The notes beneath the pieces were generated by a model. It searched no databases, was not told the DNA's origin, and saw only the letters and a list, made by a program, of their open reading frames with translations. Made by a program: the position numbers and the translations under genes. From Rhodococcus sp. P-2 (GTDB lineage Bacteria; Actinomycetota; Actinomycetes; Mycobacteriales; Mycobacteriaceae): 64,000 bases of DNA. Shown one piece after another: positions 36,098 to 44,777 of this stretch. Location: assembly GCF_016598535.1 (NCBI RefSeq), contig NZ_CP066779.1, positions 3,224,001-3,288,000 of the forward strand, in the 5' to 3' direction. Position 1 is the stretch's first letter; every line of letters starts with the position of its first letter.

Positions 36098-37390
36098 TCA
36101 GGAGAAGGTGATTCCGATCGGTTGGGCCGGGGTGTACTTCTCCCACGTTTCGCTGTTGCCCGGACTTCCCGTGTGCGCAAACGACGTCCAGTGTCGGCGT
36201 ATCCGTCGGCCCAGTGCGTCGATGCTCTGCCAGTCGCTGCTGCCCAGCATCGGTGAGCCCTGCCAGGACTGCTCGGTTCCCAACACGAAGGGTAGTTCGA
36301 TGCAGTGGGTGGCTCCGAAGACGTCTTCCGTCGGTGCCCAGTCGAAGCGATACGTGTACACCGACGCGCCGGCCGCGGTGAAGGTATCGGCCAGCTCCAT
36401 CGCCGGTTCGGCAAACATGTTCTGTGTCAGTGCTTTTTCGGCGACGCGTTCGGGATCGGGTGCTCCCGCCACGTCGCGCAGGAAAGCGGATCCCTCGTCG
36501 CGGGTGTATCCCACGATGACGTCAGGCGCTGCGTCGAAGGTCCGGGTCACGGGTTCCAGTTCGGAAATCGGTGCGAAGGGCGGTTGCACGACATTGGGGG
36601 ACCGCCGGCTGAACTCGATTGCCGTGCCGCGGAATGCGTCGAGGATGTGGGAAAGTGGCGCGGTCCGAGGATCTCCGTCGAGCAGTCGGGCAAACGTCTC
36701 GCCGTTCTTGATCGCGGCAGCCTGCGTGAAGTTGAGGTCCGGCCGCGGGGTGCTCTGCAGAATTGCTCGACGGAACAGAGTTCGAGAGTTGTTACTGCCC
36801 AACAGATTCACAATGGAATGAGCGCCGGCCGACTGCCCGAATACGGTGACCGAATCGGGGTCGCCACCGAATGCCTCGATGTTCTCGCGTACCCACTCGA
36901 GCGCCGCGATCTGATCGTGGACCCCGAGATTGCCTTCGCTGACGCCGTCGAGGAGGAGGTATCCGAGCACACCGACGCGATAGTTGACCGACACCACGAC
37001 GACGTCGCCCTCGGCTGACAAAGCCCCGCCGTCGTACCAGGGGAGGGAGCCGCCGCCACTGGAGTATCCGCCGCCGTGCAGCCACACCATCACCGGGCGG
37101 CGACCGTTCAGCGACGGGGTTGTGACCGTGACGGTGAAGCTGTCCTCGCTGAGCTCCGGTTCGGGGAGTGGAGGTCCCATGATCCGTTCGAGACGTGAAG
37201 GTGGTTGGGGGAACACCGTTCCGAGAGCCGTGGCGTCGAAGACGTCGGAGAACGGTTCCACCGGGCGAGGTTTCTCGAAACGCCCCGCGCGGGCATAGGG
37301 GATCGCACCGAAGTAGTAGGAACCGTCACGCTTTCGGCCGCGGATCTTCCCCGAAGCTGTGGATGCGATCACCGTCTCGGACGAGAGCAT
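36098..37390 (-). CDS. Type B carboxylesterase
   Basis: A 430-residue alpha/beta-hydrolase of the carboxylesterase/para-nitrobenzyl esterase family, a little shorter than the usual 480-500. The oxyanion hole HGGGYSSGGG, nucleophile elbow FGQSAGAHS, acid in YTRDEGS and histidine in GATHCIELPF form the complete triad. No signal peptide is present, so it is cytosolic. ATG 37390 has AAAGGA upstream. It lies 85 bp after the TetR gene and is probably the main target of that regulator. Confidence 0.88.
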   Translation of the reverse strand: MLSSETVIASTASGKIRGRKRDGSYYFGAIPYARAGRFEKPRPVEPFSDVFDATALGTVFPQPPSRLERIMGPPLPEPELSEDSFTVTVTTPSLNGRRPVMVWLHGGGYSSGGGSLPWYDGGALSAEGDVVVVSVNYRVGVLGYLLLDGVSEGNLGVHDQIAALEWVRENIEAFGGDPDSVTVFGQSAGAHSIVNLLGSNNSRTLFRRAILQSTPRPDLNFTQAAAIKNGETFARLLDGDPRTAPLSHILDAFRGTAIEFSRRSPNVVQPPFAPISELEPVTRTFDAAPDVIVGYTRDEGSAFLRDVAGAPDPERVAEKALTQNMFAEPAMELADTFTAAGASVYTYRFDWAPTEDVFGATHCIELPFVLGTEQSWQGSPMLGSSDWQSIDALGRRIRRHWTSFAHTGSPGNSETWEKYTPAQPIGITFS

Positions 37391-37475
37391 GGGTTCCTTT
37401 CGTCTTGTGCGTGCCTTGTCGAGCATGCCAGGTGGATGCCGTGGCACAAATGCCTTTGTGGTCGTGCGGTATGCG

Positions 37476-38036
37476 TTACGGCGTGAGTGCCTGCATCAGT
37501 CGATCTTCGAGTTTCGTCGTCACTCGGCTGTATACGGCACCGTCGTCCAGCGCTCGAGACATCACGATTGCGCCTTGGATCCCGGCCACGGCTTCTTCGG
37601 CGAGTCCGATGGAATCTTCGGCGCCGGCGAGTGTCGCCGCGAGAGCGGCTGTCCATTCGTCGAAGTAGGTTCGAACTTTGGCGCCGAAGCGGTTTCGCTC
37701 TTCACCGAGTGCAAATGCGCCGAACAGGCAAATGCGTTGCCCGGACCGAAAGTAGTCGGCGACGGTAGCGAACATGCTCTCGATGCGCTGCCGCGGTGGA
37801 ACCGACTCTGCTCGAAGCGGTTCGAAGACTTCGGTGCGAAACCATCCGTCGACCTCGTCGAGTACGGCCTCGGCCATCTCTTCCTTCCCTCGGGGAAAGA
37901 AGTTGTAGAGACTGCCTTTGCCCAAACCGGTGTGTTCGGTGATGACGGCCAGGCTTGCTCCGTCGAACCCGTAGGTTCGAAACACGTTCGCGAGGGCGGG
38001 GATCGTGTCCGAGCGTTCAGCTACCTGTCTGGCCAT
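37476..38036 (-). CDS. TetR/AcrR-family regulator
   Basis: A 186-residue TetR protein. The HTH is at residues 10-55 (NVFRTYGFDGASLAVITEHTGLGKGSLYNFF), and the C-terminal helices form the ligand pocket (CLFGAFALGEE) as in the TetR_C_16/YcdC-like group. It lies between an NTF2-like gene and the esterase on the same strand. A 35-bp inverted repeat upstream of that operon is its likely operator, so the operon is probably autoregulated. Confidence 0.87.
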   Translation of the reverse strand: MARQVAERSDTIPALANVFRTYGFDGASLAVITEHTGLGKGSLYNFFPRGKEEMAEAVLDEVDGWFRTEVFEPLRAESVPPRQRIESMFATVADYFRSGQRICLFGAFALGEERNRFGAKVRTYFDEWTAALAATLAGAEDSIGLAEEAVAGIQGAIVMSRALDDGAVYSRVTTKLEDRLMQALTP

Positions 38037-38067
38037 GGATTCATCCTTTCATCACAGGGCCATTCCA

Positions 38068-38538
38068 TTACAGGCCCAGCTCGCTCAGGCCTGGATGATC
38101 CTGCGGGCGTGGTCCTGTCGAATCCCAGAAGAACTTTCGGTCGTTCTCCGCGATGGCGACGTCGTTGATGCCGGCATGACGGTGGTGCATGAGGCCGTCG
38201 GAGTCGAACTCCCAGTTCTCGTTGCCGTAGGAGCGGAACCACTGCCCGTCGTGATCGTGCCACTCGTAGGCAAATCGAACCGCGATGCGGTCGCCGTCGT
38301 GGGCCCACAGTTCTTTGATCAGGCGGTAGTCCAGCTCGCGGGTCCACTTCTCGGTCAGAAGTTCGACGATCTCGGATCGGCCGATGACGAACGTGGACCG
38401 ATTGCGCCACCAACTGTCCGGCGTGTAGGCCAGCGACACTTTGTGCGGATCGCGTGAGTTCCATCCGTCCTCGGCGAGGCGGACCTTCTGGACGGCGGTT
38501 TCGTGGGTGAAGGGCGGAATCGGTGCTCGGACGGTCAT
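38068..38538 (-). CDS. NTF2-like (DUF1348) protein
   Basis: A 156-residue NTF2/SnoaL-fold protein of the DUF1348 group, marked by [32 protein letters not shown] and [22 protein letters not shown]. The cone-shaped fold binds small hydrophobic molecules. Members are frequently next to TetR regulators, but no reaction is established. It heads the NTF2-TetR-esterase operon. Confidence 0.85.
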   Translation of the reverse strand: MTVRAPIPPFTHETAVQKVRLAEDGWNSRDPHKVSLAYTPDSWWRNRSTFVIGRSEIVELLTEKWTRELDYRLIKELWAHDGDRIAVRFAYEWHDHDGQWFRSYGNENWEFDSDGLMHHRHAGINDVAIAENDRKFFWDSTGPRPQDHPGLSELGL

Positions 38539-38560
38539 TACGTGGCCTCTCGATCAGACG

Positions 38561-38595
38561 TGTACCTATCGGTACAGATTTTACCGATAAGTACA
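38561..38595. promoter_or_regulatory. Large TetR-type operator
   Basis: TGTACCTATCGGTA and TACCGATAAGTACA form an inverted repeat with 13 of 14 symmetric positions around a 7-bp centre. It lies 22 bp upstream of the NTF2-like gene whose operon contains a TetR gene. Size and symmetry suit a TetR dimer or pair of dimers. Confidence 0.8.
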
Positions 38596-38615
38596 ACGAG
38601 AGTCCAGGGAATGAC

Positions 38616-38649
38616 TTCGGCCGCCCCCACCGAAGTGGGAGCGGCCGAA
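38616..38649 (-). terminator. Hairpin downstream of crp
   Basis: Stem TTCGGCCGC / GCGGCCGAA (38616-38624, 38641-38649) lies 19 bp past the crp stop. It has no U-run on either strand, so termination is uncertain. Confidence 0.45.
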
Positions 38650-38668
38650 AGAGTCGAGAAGGAAGAAA

Positions 38669-39343
38669 CTAGCGCGCGCGACGAGCCAGACGCTCGGAAT
38701 CCGAGATCAGAACGCTCTTGCCTTCGAGGCGCAGCCATCCGCGGTGTGCGAAATCGGCGAGCGCCTTGTTGACGGTCTCGCGGGAAGCGCCGACGAGCTG
38801 GGCGATCTCTTCCTGTGTGAGGTCGTGAGTGACGCGCAGGGCGCCACCTTCCTGAGTGCCGAAGCGCTGCGCGAGCTGCAGGAGCGCCTTGGCGACACGG
38901 CCGGGAACGTCCGTGAAGATCAGGTCGGCCAGGGTGTTGTTGGTACGACGCAGTCGGCGGGCGAGAACGCGCAGCAGCTGCTCGGCGATCTCGGGGCGCT
39001 GCTGGATCCATGCCTTGAGAGCGTCGCGATCCATGCTCACGGCGCGAACCTCGGTGACGGTCGTCGCCGTCGAGGTGCGGGGGCCGGGGTCGAAGATGGA
39101 CAGTTCGCCGAACATGTCGGACGGGCCCATGATCGTCAGCAGGTTCTCGCGACCGTCGGGTGAGCGTCGACCGATCTTCACCTTGCCGGACACGATGATG
39201 TACAGGCGGTCACCGGGCTCACCTTCGTTGAAGATGACATGTCCACGGGGGAAGTCGACGGGCTGCAGCTGCTTTGTCAGCGCCGCTACCGCTGAGGGCT
39301 CGACTCCTTGGAAGATGCCGGCTCTTGCCAGGACGTCGTCCAC
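38669..39343 (-). CDS. crp: cAMP-responsive regulator Crp/GlxR
   Basis: A 224-residue CRP-family regulator almost identical to M. tuberculosis Rv3676 and GlxR. The cyclic-nucleotide domain spans 1-115 ([38 protein letters not shown]), and the C-terminal winged helix is at 165-205 ([23 protein letters not shown]). GTG 39343 is chosen because AAGGAG lies 5-6 nt upstream and it gives exactly the mycobacterial length; a longer upstream extension is not conserved. It is a global regulator of carbon and respiratory genes. Candidate sites in this window are at 25000, 39530, 52359 and 56033. Confidence 0.96.
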   Translation of the reverse strand: MDDVLARAGIFQGVEPSAVAALTKQLQPVDFPRGHVIFNEGEPGDRLYIIVSGKVKIGRRSPDGRENLLTIMGPSDMFGELSIFDPGPRTSTATTVTEVRAVSMDRDALKAWIQQRPEIAEQLLRVLARRLRRTNNTLADLIFTDVPGRVAKALLQLAQRFGTQEGGALRVTHDLTQEEIAQLVGASRETVNKALADFAHRGWLRLEGKSVLISDSERLARRAR

Positions 39344-39529
39344 GTGCGCTCCTTGTTGGGATTTGTTCGTTTGTGGTGTCATTTTTGCGCTATCTATCTT
39401 TGTACCCGTGCTGCGCACAAACCGTCGCACACAGGCTCAGCCCTCATGAGTGAGACACTGTGTCCAATGCAATCTGTGTTCAATGCAACAGGTACGGCAT
39501 CGAAGTCTACGTCCCGATAGCTCGCGGCG

Positions 39530-39545
39530 AGTGATTGATGCCACG
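39530..39545. promoter_or_regulatory. Candidate Crp/GlxR site in the crp upstream region
   Basis: AGTGA-TTGATG-CCACG, about 190 bp upstream of the crp start, has the GTGA-N6-(T/C)CAC core with a single departure from symmetry. Mycobacterial Crp sites of the AGTGA/CCACG type are known. It could serve crp autoregulation. Confidence 0.4.
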
Positions 39546-39598
39546 TAAGAGCCGAAAATTCTTCCGGAATCCGCTGCGGTGACTACTTTGTATGGCCG

Positions 39599-39871
39599 TC
39601 AACTTGCCCGTTGTGTCCGGATTTCGCCCAGGCTGGCGCTCTCGGGAGCCTCCGACTGACGGCCCTTCCGCTTCCGGTGGAAGCGGGCGAAAGCATGGGG
39701 AAACCCATCGCTTGCCAGGCGGGCGACATCGTCGTGACTTGCCTGATCGAGGAAGTCTTCTACTTCGTGCTCTTGAACCGAGAGCCGACGCAATCGCCCT
39801 TCGACTCGTTCCATCGCCAGGGCAAAGAGCATCAGCAGTAGCGGAAAGAGAATTACTGCGAGTCCTTGCAT
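39599..39871 (-). CDS. Small single-pass membrane protein
   Basis: A protein of about 90 residues from MQGLAVILFPLLLMLFALAM, with a single N-terminal transmembrane helix and a charged cytoplasmic tail (EGRLRRLSVQEHEVEDFLDQ). The frame extends upstream to 40027, but that part would lie inside nth antisense. ATG 39871 gives the simplest membrane topology, although no Shine-Dalgarno precedes it. M. tuberculosis has a small membrane protein gene (Rv3675) at this position between crp and nth. Function unknown. Confidence 0.6.
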   Translation of the reverse strand: MQGLAVILFPLLLMLFALAMERVEGRLRRLSVQEHEVEDFLDQASHDDVARLASDGFPHAFARFHRKRKGRQSEAPESASLGEIRTQRAS

Positions 39872-39951
39872 AGGGGGAAGTAAACACGTCGAAGGTCTCA
39901 GAATCGACACGACGGAGTCTCCACTCATGTCGTATCCGTACAGTTGTCTGA

Positions 39952-40737
39952 GTGCAGACCACCCCGACAGGCAGTTCAGAGCAGCGGAAGAAACCGCGTT
40001 CGGGGGGTGCGCGGAAGGAAGAATCACACCTTGGATTGGTACGCCGGGCGCGTCGGATGAATCGTGAGCTCGCGGTAGCTTTCCCGCACGTGTATTGCGA
40101 ACTCGACTTCACGACTCCGTTGGAACTGGCAGTGGCGACAATTTTGTCGGCGCAGTGCACGGACGTCCGCGTCAACATGGTCACCCCCGCGCTCTTCGCG
40201 CGTTATCCCGACGCGAAGGCATACGCGGAAGCCGATCGGACGGAACTCGAGGAGTACATCCGCTCCACCGGCTTCTACCGGAACAAGACGACGTCGTTGA
40301 TCGGACTCGGTCAGGCACTACTCGAACGCCACGACGGTCAGGTCCCGAACAAGCTCGAAGATCTCGTGAAACTCCCAGGCATCGGACGCAAGACCGCGAA
40401 CGTCGTGCTGGGCAATGCCTTCGACATTCCGGGAATCACCGTCGACACCCACTTCGGCCGGCTCGTGCGGCGGTGGAAGTGGACCGAGGAAGAAGATGCC
40501 GTCAAGGTGGAACACGCCGTCGGGGCACTGATCGAACGTAAGGAATGGACACTGCTCTCGCATCGCGTGATCTTTCACGGCCGACGGGTCTGCCACGCGC
40601 GCAAGCCCGCGTGCGGTGTGTGCGTACTGGCCAAGGACTGCCCGTCGTACGGGCTCGGCCCGACCGACAAAACCGAGGCCGCGGCCCTGGTGAAAGGCCC
40701 CGAGACCGATCATCTGCTCGCCCTGGCAGGGTTGTGA
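39952..40737 (+). CDS. nth: Endonuclease III
   Basis: A 261-residue base-excision repair glycosylase/AP lyase. The HhH motif [17 protein letters not shown] provides the catalytic lysine, and [12 protein letters not shown] carries the catalytic Asp. The C-terminal iron-sulfur ligands are seen in [17 protein letters not shown]. The first 30 residues form a basic, low-complexity extension beyond the mycobacterial enzyme, so a later start is possible but no in-frame candidate is obvious. It leads a run of tightly packed genes: nth, the TlpA-like gene, the NUDIX gene and marP. Confidence 0.95.
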   Translation: MQTTPTGSSEQRKKPRSGGARKEESHLGLVRRARRMNRELAVAFPHVYCELDFTTPLELAVATILSAQCTDVRVNMVTPALFARYPDAKAYAEADRTELEEYIRSTGFYRNKTTSLIGLGQALLERHDGQVPNKLEDLVKLPGIGRKTANVVLGNAFDIPGITVDTHFGRLVRRWKWTEEEDAVKVEHAVGALIERKEWTLLSHRVIFHGRRVCHARKPACGVCVLAKDCPSYGLGPTDKTEAAALVKGPETDHLLALAGL

Positions 40738-40743
40738 TCGCCG

Positions 40744-41397
40744 ATGACAAGTGCTGGAAGATGGTCTCTCGCTGCGCTCGTGGTCGTCGCGGCTCTCGTC
40801 GTGGCGATCTGGCCGCGCGGGGGAGACGACACGACGCCCACCTCGACAGGTCCGTCGTCGTCGGCGTATCAGCCGCCGACGTTCACTCCGTCGTCGGAAT
40901 CGCTCGATCAACTCCGTAGCCAGGCGGCTCTGGCCCCCTGCCCGACTCCGACCGGTGAAGCGCCTGCCGGCTCCGCTCTCGCCGGAATCACCCTCGACTG
41001 CGTGTCCGACGGAGCGCCCGTCGACCTTGCCGCAGCGGTGGGCGGAAAACCGACTCTTCTCAACCTGTGGGCGTACTGGTGCGCGCCGTGCGCCGAAGAG
41101 CTTCCGTACCTTCAGGAATTCGCGGAGCGCGCCGACGGCAGCATCAACGTGCTGACTGTGCACTCGGATCCGAATCAGGAGAACGCTTTGACGCGACTCA
41201 TCGACTACTCGGTGCGTTTGCCCGGCGTACAGGACGGTGACGGCAAGGTGCGGATCGCGGTGGGCGCACCGCCGGTGCTGCCTGTCTCGGTGCTCGTGCG
41301 CGCTGATGGAACGGTCGCCAAGGTCTTGCCCCAACCCTTCCGCAGTGCGGACGAAATCGCCGCCGCTGCGGCGCAATATCTGGGAGTCGTCGTATGA
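40744..41397 (+). CDS. Membrane-anchored TlpA/DsbE-like thioredoxin (Rv3673c-type)
   Basis: A 217-residue extracytoplasmic thioredoxin. An N-terminal membrane anchor (LAALVVVAALVVAIWP) is followed by a Ser/Thr/Pro linker and a thioredoxin fold with active site AYWCAPCAEELPYL. An extra pair of cysteines lies before the fold (PCPTPT and LDCVSD), as in mycobacterial homologues. It should reduce or isomerise disulfides in exported proteins. It lies 6 nt after nth and overlaps the NUDIX gene by 4 bases. Confidence 0.88.
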   Translation: MTSAGRWSLAALVVVAALVVAIWPRGGDDTTPTSTGPSSSAYQPPTFTPSSESLDQLRSQAALAPCPTPTGEAPAGSALAGITLDCVSDGAPVDLAAAVGGKPTLLNLWAYWCAPCAEELPYLQEFAERADGSINVLTVHSDPNQENALTRLIDYSVRLPGVQDGDGKVRIAVGAPPVLPVSVLVRADGTVAKVLPQPFRSADEIAAAAAQYLGVVV

Positions 41398-42113
41398 GTA
41401 CACCGGTTCCCGAGTGGTTGCGTGCTGTCGCCGACAATCAACCCACCGATCCCCACCGGATCAACCCCGTCCTCGAGCGTCGCGCGCCGCGCGGCACCGT
41501 GACGCGTCCGGCCGCGGTGCTCGTGCTCTTCGGCGGACCTCGCGAGGCCGACCCTCTTGCCGTCGGCGGATTGCCCGAGGGCGCAGACGTGTTGCTGACC
41601 CAACGTGCGTCGACGATGCGTCAGCACAGCGGACAGGTCGCATTCCCGGGCGGCGCCGCCGATCCGGGCGACGACGGCCCCATCGGCACCGCGCTGCGTG
41701 AAGCGCAGGAGGAGACCGGGCTCGATCCGAGCGGAGTTCAGCCGCTCACCGTGCTGCCGGAGATCTTCATCCCGCCGTCGGGTTTCGACGTGACGCCGGT
41801 GCTCGGCTACTGGGAGCAGCCGACGGCGGTGGGCATTCAGGACGAAGGCGAGGTCGGACGGGTGGCCAGGGTGCCGCTGCGCACGTTGCTCGACCCCGAC
41901 AACCGGTTTCAGGTTCGCCACCCCCTCGGATACCAGGGCCCGGCGTTCCGCGCCGACGGCATGCTGGTCTGGGGGTTCACAGCAGGAATCCTCGCGGCGC
42001 TGTTCACGGTGTCGGGCTGGGAGATTCCGTGGAACTACGAGGACGTGAGAGACCTGGACACAGCGCTGTCCGAGTTCGGTGAAGGTGTCGAGGATTCGGC
42101 GGTGCCGCGATGA
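41394..42113 (+). CDS. NUDIX CoA pyrophosphatase
   Basis: A 239-residue hydrolase of the CoA pyrophosphatase (NudL) family, which cleaves CoA or oxidised CoA to phosphopantetheine and 3',5'-ADP. The diagnostic UPF0035 segment RQHSGQVAFPGG is followed by the Nudix helix ALREAQEETGLD. The ATG is in an ATGA overlap with the thioredoxin stop, and its own stop overlaps marP likewise. The position matches M. tuberculosis Rv3672c. Confidence 0.92.
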   Translation: MSTPVPEWLRAVADNQPTDPHRINPVLERRAPRGTVTRPAAVLVLFGGPREADPLAVGGLPEGADVLLTQRASTMRQHSGQVAFPGGAADPGDDGPIGTALREAQEETGLDPSGVQPLTVLPEIFIPPSGFDVTPVLGYWEQPTAVGIQDEGEVGRVARVPLRTLLDPDNRFQVRHPLGYQGPAFRADGMLVWGFTAGILAALFTVSGWEIPWNYEDVRDLDTALSEFGEGVEDSAVPR

Positions 42114-43300
42114 CAGGTTCTCGTTGGGTGGACATCGCCATCGTTCTGGTCGCCCTCATCGCGGCCACGTCCGGATGGCGTCAGGGCGCGGTGGCGTCGG
42201 CGTTGGCGTTCGTCGGCGTGATACTCGGCGCCGTCGCCGGAATTTTGTTGGCGCCACACCTGCTCGTGCACGTCACCGAAGGCAAGCTGCGCATCCTCGC
42301 GGGCATCTCGCTGATCGTGGTGTTGGTCATCATCGGCGAAGTCGCCGGCATGGTGCTCGGCCGCGCGGCGCGCAGCGGAATGCACAGTCCGACGGCCCGA
42401 TCCGTCGACAGCGTCATCGGTGCGGGTCTACAGGCGGTGGCTGTCGTGGTCGCGGCGTGGTTGCTCGCGATTCCGCTTACTTCCTCGTCGCAGCCGAATA
42501 TTGCCGCCGCTGTTCGTGGTTCGGACGTTCTCGCCAGTGTGGACGAACTGGCGCCGCAGTGGCTGCGCCGCATCCCGACCGAGTTCTCGGCGTTGCTCGA
42601 CACCTCCGGCCTGCCGGACGTCATCGGCCCGTTCGGGCGCACGCCCATCACCGAGGTCGAAGCACCCGACGCGAGCGTTCTGGCCAGTCCGTTGGCTGCG
42701 CAGCTGCGCCCGAGTGTTCTACGCATCAACGGCGTCGCACCGAGTTGCCAGCGCGCGCTCGAGGGATCCGGATTCATCGTCGCCCCCGAACGCGTCATGA
42801 CCAACGCCCACGTGGTGGCCGGAACCGAGAGCATCACGGTGGACACCATGGAGGGCGCACTGCCCGCGCAGGTGGTTCTCTTCGACTCCGCCGTCGACAT
42901 CGCGATTCTGGCGGTTCCGGGATTGGACGCACCGGTGCTGCCGTTTGCTCCGGAGCAGGCTCAGACCGGAGACAACGCGTTGGTGCTCGGTTACCCCGGC
43001 GGCGGTCCGTACACGGCCAGCGCAGCCCGCGTTCGTGAGGTTCTGAACCTGAACGGACCGGACATCTACAAGGCCGGAACCACTCAACGTGAGGTCTACA
43101 CCGTCCGCGGATCCATCAGGCAGGGCAACTCCGGTGGGCCGATGGTCGACGATCAGGGGCGGGTCCTCGGCGTCGTGTTCGGTGCTGCCGTCGACGACAG
43201 CGACACCGGATTCGTCCTCACCGCCCAGGAAGTCTCGCGCCAGTTGAACGCAGCTGCGTCGGCCTCGACGCCCGTGCCGACAGGCGCCTGCATTCTGTAG
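42110..43300 (+). CDS. marP: Periplasmic serine protease MarP
   Basis: A 396-residue membrane protease. Four CvpA-like transmembrane helices fill residues 1-150, and a chymotrypsin-like domain follows with His in MTNAHVVAG, Asp in DSAVDIAIL and Ser in RQGNSGGPM. Two cysteines bracketing the domain (PSCQRA and TGACIL) allow the regulatory disulfide known in the mycobacterial enzyme. M. tuberculosis MarP is needed for survival in acid and processes a cell-wall hydrolase. It is the last gene of the nth operon. Confidence 0.94.
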   Translation: MTGSRWVDIAIVLVALIAATSGWRQGAVASALAFVGVILGAVAGILLAPHLLVHVTEGKLRILAGISLIVVLVIIGEVAGMVLGRAARSGMHSPTARSVDSVIGAGLQAVAVVVAAWLLAIPLTSSSQPNIAAAVRGSDVLASVDELAPQWLRRIPTEFSALLDTSGLPDVIGPFGRTPITEVEAPDASVLASPLAAQLRPSVLRINGVAPSCQRALEGSGFIVAPERVMTNAHVVAGTESITVDTMEGALPAQVVLFDSAVDIAILAVPGLDAPVLPFAPEQAQTGDNALVLGYPGGGPYTASAARVREVLNLNGPDIYKAGTTQREVYTVRGSIRQGNSGGPMVDDQGRVLGVVFGAAVDDSDTGFVLTAQEVSRQLNAAASASTPVPTGACIL

Positions 43301-43319
43301 CGATCAGGTCTCGTAGCGG

Positions 43320-44252
43320 TCAGTTCTCGTTGAGGAAGTCCCCGAGTTCGCGGTTGACGCGCTCGGGGGCTTCCTGATGCGCGTAATGGCCGACTCCGGC
43401 AATGGTGCGCAGTTTCTCGCCGGGAGCCCAGTGCTTGTCGCGTCGCACGGTACGGGTGAGCACGTACGGGTCGAGCTCGCCGTGAATCTGGACGATCGGA
43501 ATGCGAAGAACCTGATCCATCAAACGCATGAAACGTCGGCCCTCGGGGCGGAGCTGGCTGCGGAAGGCCCAACGCTGGTACTCCAGCGTGGAATGTGCGA
43601 CGCCCGGAATCCGGATCGCGGACCGCATCTTGCTCATGGCGTCCGCGAATTCGGGTTGTTGCGGCCAGGTGGGGCCGGACCGCGAGCGAACCAGACGCTC
43701 CACTTCGGCGCCGTTGTCGGCCGTCAGCCGTCGCTCGGGGCGCAGCGGCACCTGGTAAGCCAGGAACGAAGGCAACAGCGCGCGACGCTGATACGGGTCG
43801 CGCACGACGGCTTTCTTGAGCGCCATCGGGTGTGGTGACGAGATCAGCGCGATCGATCGCACCAGGCGTGGATGCAGGAGCGCGGTCGCCCAGCACACCA
43901 ACCCGCCGTCGGCATGACCGATCAGCGTGGCCTTGCCGTACCCCATCGCACGAATGAGACCGGCTACGTCGCCGGCGAGCGTCCAACCGTCGTAGCCGCG
44001 AGGGGGCTTGTCGGAATCGCCGTACCCACGAAGATCCATCGCGACGACGCGGAAGCCCTGCTCGGACAGTGCCGTCAATTGATGGCGCCAGGACCACCAG
44101 AAATCAGCGAATCCGTGCAGAAGCACCACCAACGGAGCATCCGGCTCCGCGTCGCCTACCTCGACGACGTGAAACCGGATGCCGTTGGCGTGAATGTCCC
44201 GGTGAATCCAGGGGCCGTCGAACCTGACGGTGGATGGATCTGGGGCTGCCAC
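43320..44252 (-). CDS. ephE: Epoxide hydrolase EphE-like alpha/beta-hydrolase
   Basis: A 310-residue alpha/beta hydrolase. The oxyanion segment LLHGFADFWWSWRHQL, the nucleophile elbow IGHADGGLVCWA (Asp nucleophile, the epoxide hydrolase/dehalogenase choice) and the late GVGHYAHQEAPE histidine form the triad. Cap-domain tyrosines are present between. It corresponds to M. tuberculosis Rv3670. It is convergent with marP and the gap of 19 bp holds no hairpin. Confidence 0.9.
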   Translation of the reverse strand: MAAPDPSTVRFDGPWIHRDIHANGIRFHVVEVGDAEPDAPLVVLLHGFADFWWSWRHQLTALSEQGFRVVAMDLRGYGDSDKPPRGYDGWTLAGDVAGLIRAMGYGKATLIGHADGGLVCWATALLHPRLVRSIALISSPHPMALKKAVVRDPYQRRALLPSFLAYQVPLRPERRLTADNGAEVERLVRSRSGPTWPQQPEFADAMSKMRSAIRIPGVAHSTLEYQRWAFRSQLRPEGRRFMRLMDQVLRIPIVQIHGELDPYVLTRTVRRDKHWAPGEKLRTIAGVGHYAHQEAPERVNRELGDFLNEN

Positions 44253-44267
44253 TTTCGATCAGACTCG

Positions 44268-44777
44268 CTACCGGCGCGCGTTGAAATCGACAGACGGCTT
44301 TGCGTCGTCATGGCTGCCGGGGATGACGTTCTTGGCCTGCTTGAGCGATTCGATCGTCTTCTCCGGAGCCCTCAGCTTGCGTACTCGCAGATAACCGAGC
44401 AGCGCCAGAATCGCGGTGGTCACCACCATGATCAGGAAGACGATGAGGAACGCCAGCCAGCGCGGCACCCAGGTGTCGAGCATCTCGGCCAGGAAGAAAA
44501 AGAAGAAGAACGAGCTGAACAGCAGAACCGTGAAGGCCAGGATGAAGAAGACGCTGCCCTGCAGACCCTTCTTGACCTCGCCTGTCACCTCGGCCTTGGC
44601 AAGTTCGACCTCGGCGCGCACGAGGGTGGAGACCTGTGCGGTCGCGTCCTTGACGAGGGCCCCGATGGTGGCCTCGCCCGGCGTGCGGGCGTCCACATCG
44701 GTGAGAGGGATGGACGAGACCGTGTTCGGTACTCCATCTCCGGTGAAGCGCTGGCTCTCTCCGTTGGTCAAGCTCAC
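44268..44777 (-). CDS. Phage-holin-type membrane protein (Rv3669-type)
   Basis: A 169-residue membrane protein of the holin-3_6/YqjE superfamily. It has a long amphipathic region (VKDATAQVSTLVRAEVELAKAEV) and two hydrophobic hairpin helices, the first with an FFFFFF run. The GTG start at 44777 has GAGAGG 7 nt upstream and overlaps the nhaA stop (GTGA), so the genes are coupled. In spite of the name it is a chromosomal household gene with a possible envelope role. Confidence 0.82.
   Translation of the reverse strand: MSLTNGESQRFTGDGVPNTVSSIPLTDVDARTPGEATIGALVKDATAQVSTLVRAEVELAKAEVTGEVKKGLQGSVFFILAFTVLLFSSFFFFFFLAEMLDTWVPRWLAFLIVFLIMVVTTAILALLGYLRVRKLRAPEKTIESLKQAKNVIPGSHDDAKPSVDFNARR

Noticed and set aside
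39592-39873. Plus-strand frame of 93 codons before nth
   Set aside because: Composition is that of an antisense shadow. The minus-strand frame has a clear transmembrane helix and matches the position of a known small membrane gene.
44268-44777. Prophage remnant because of the holin-family protein
   Set aside because: No other phage gene nearby; the gene is a conserved household neighbour of ephE in mycobacteria.
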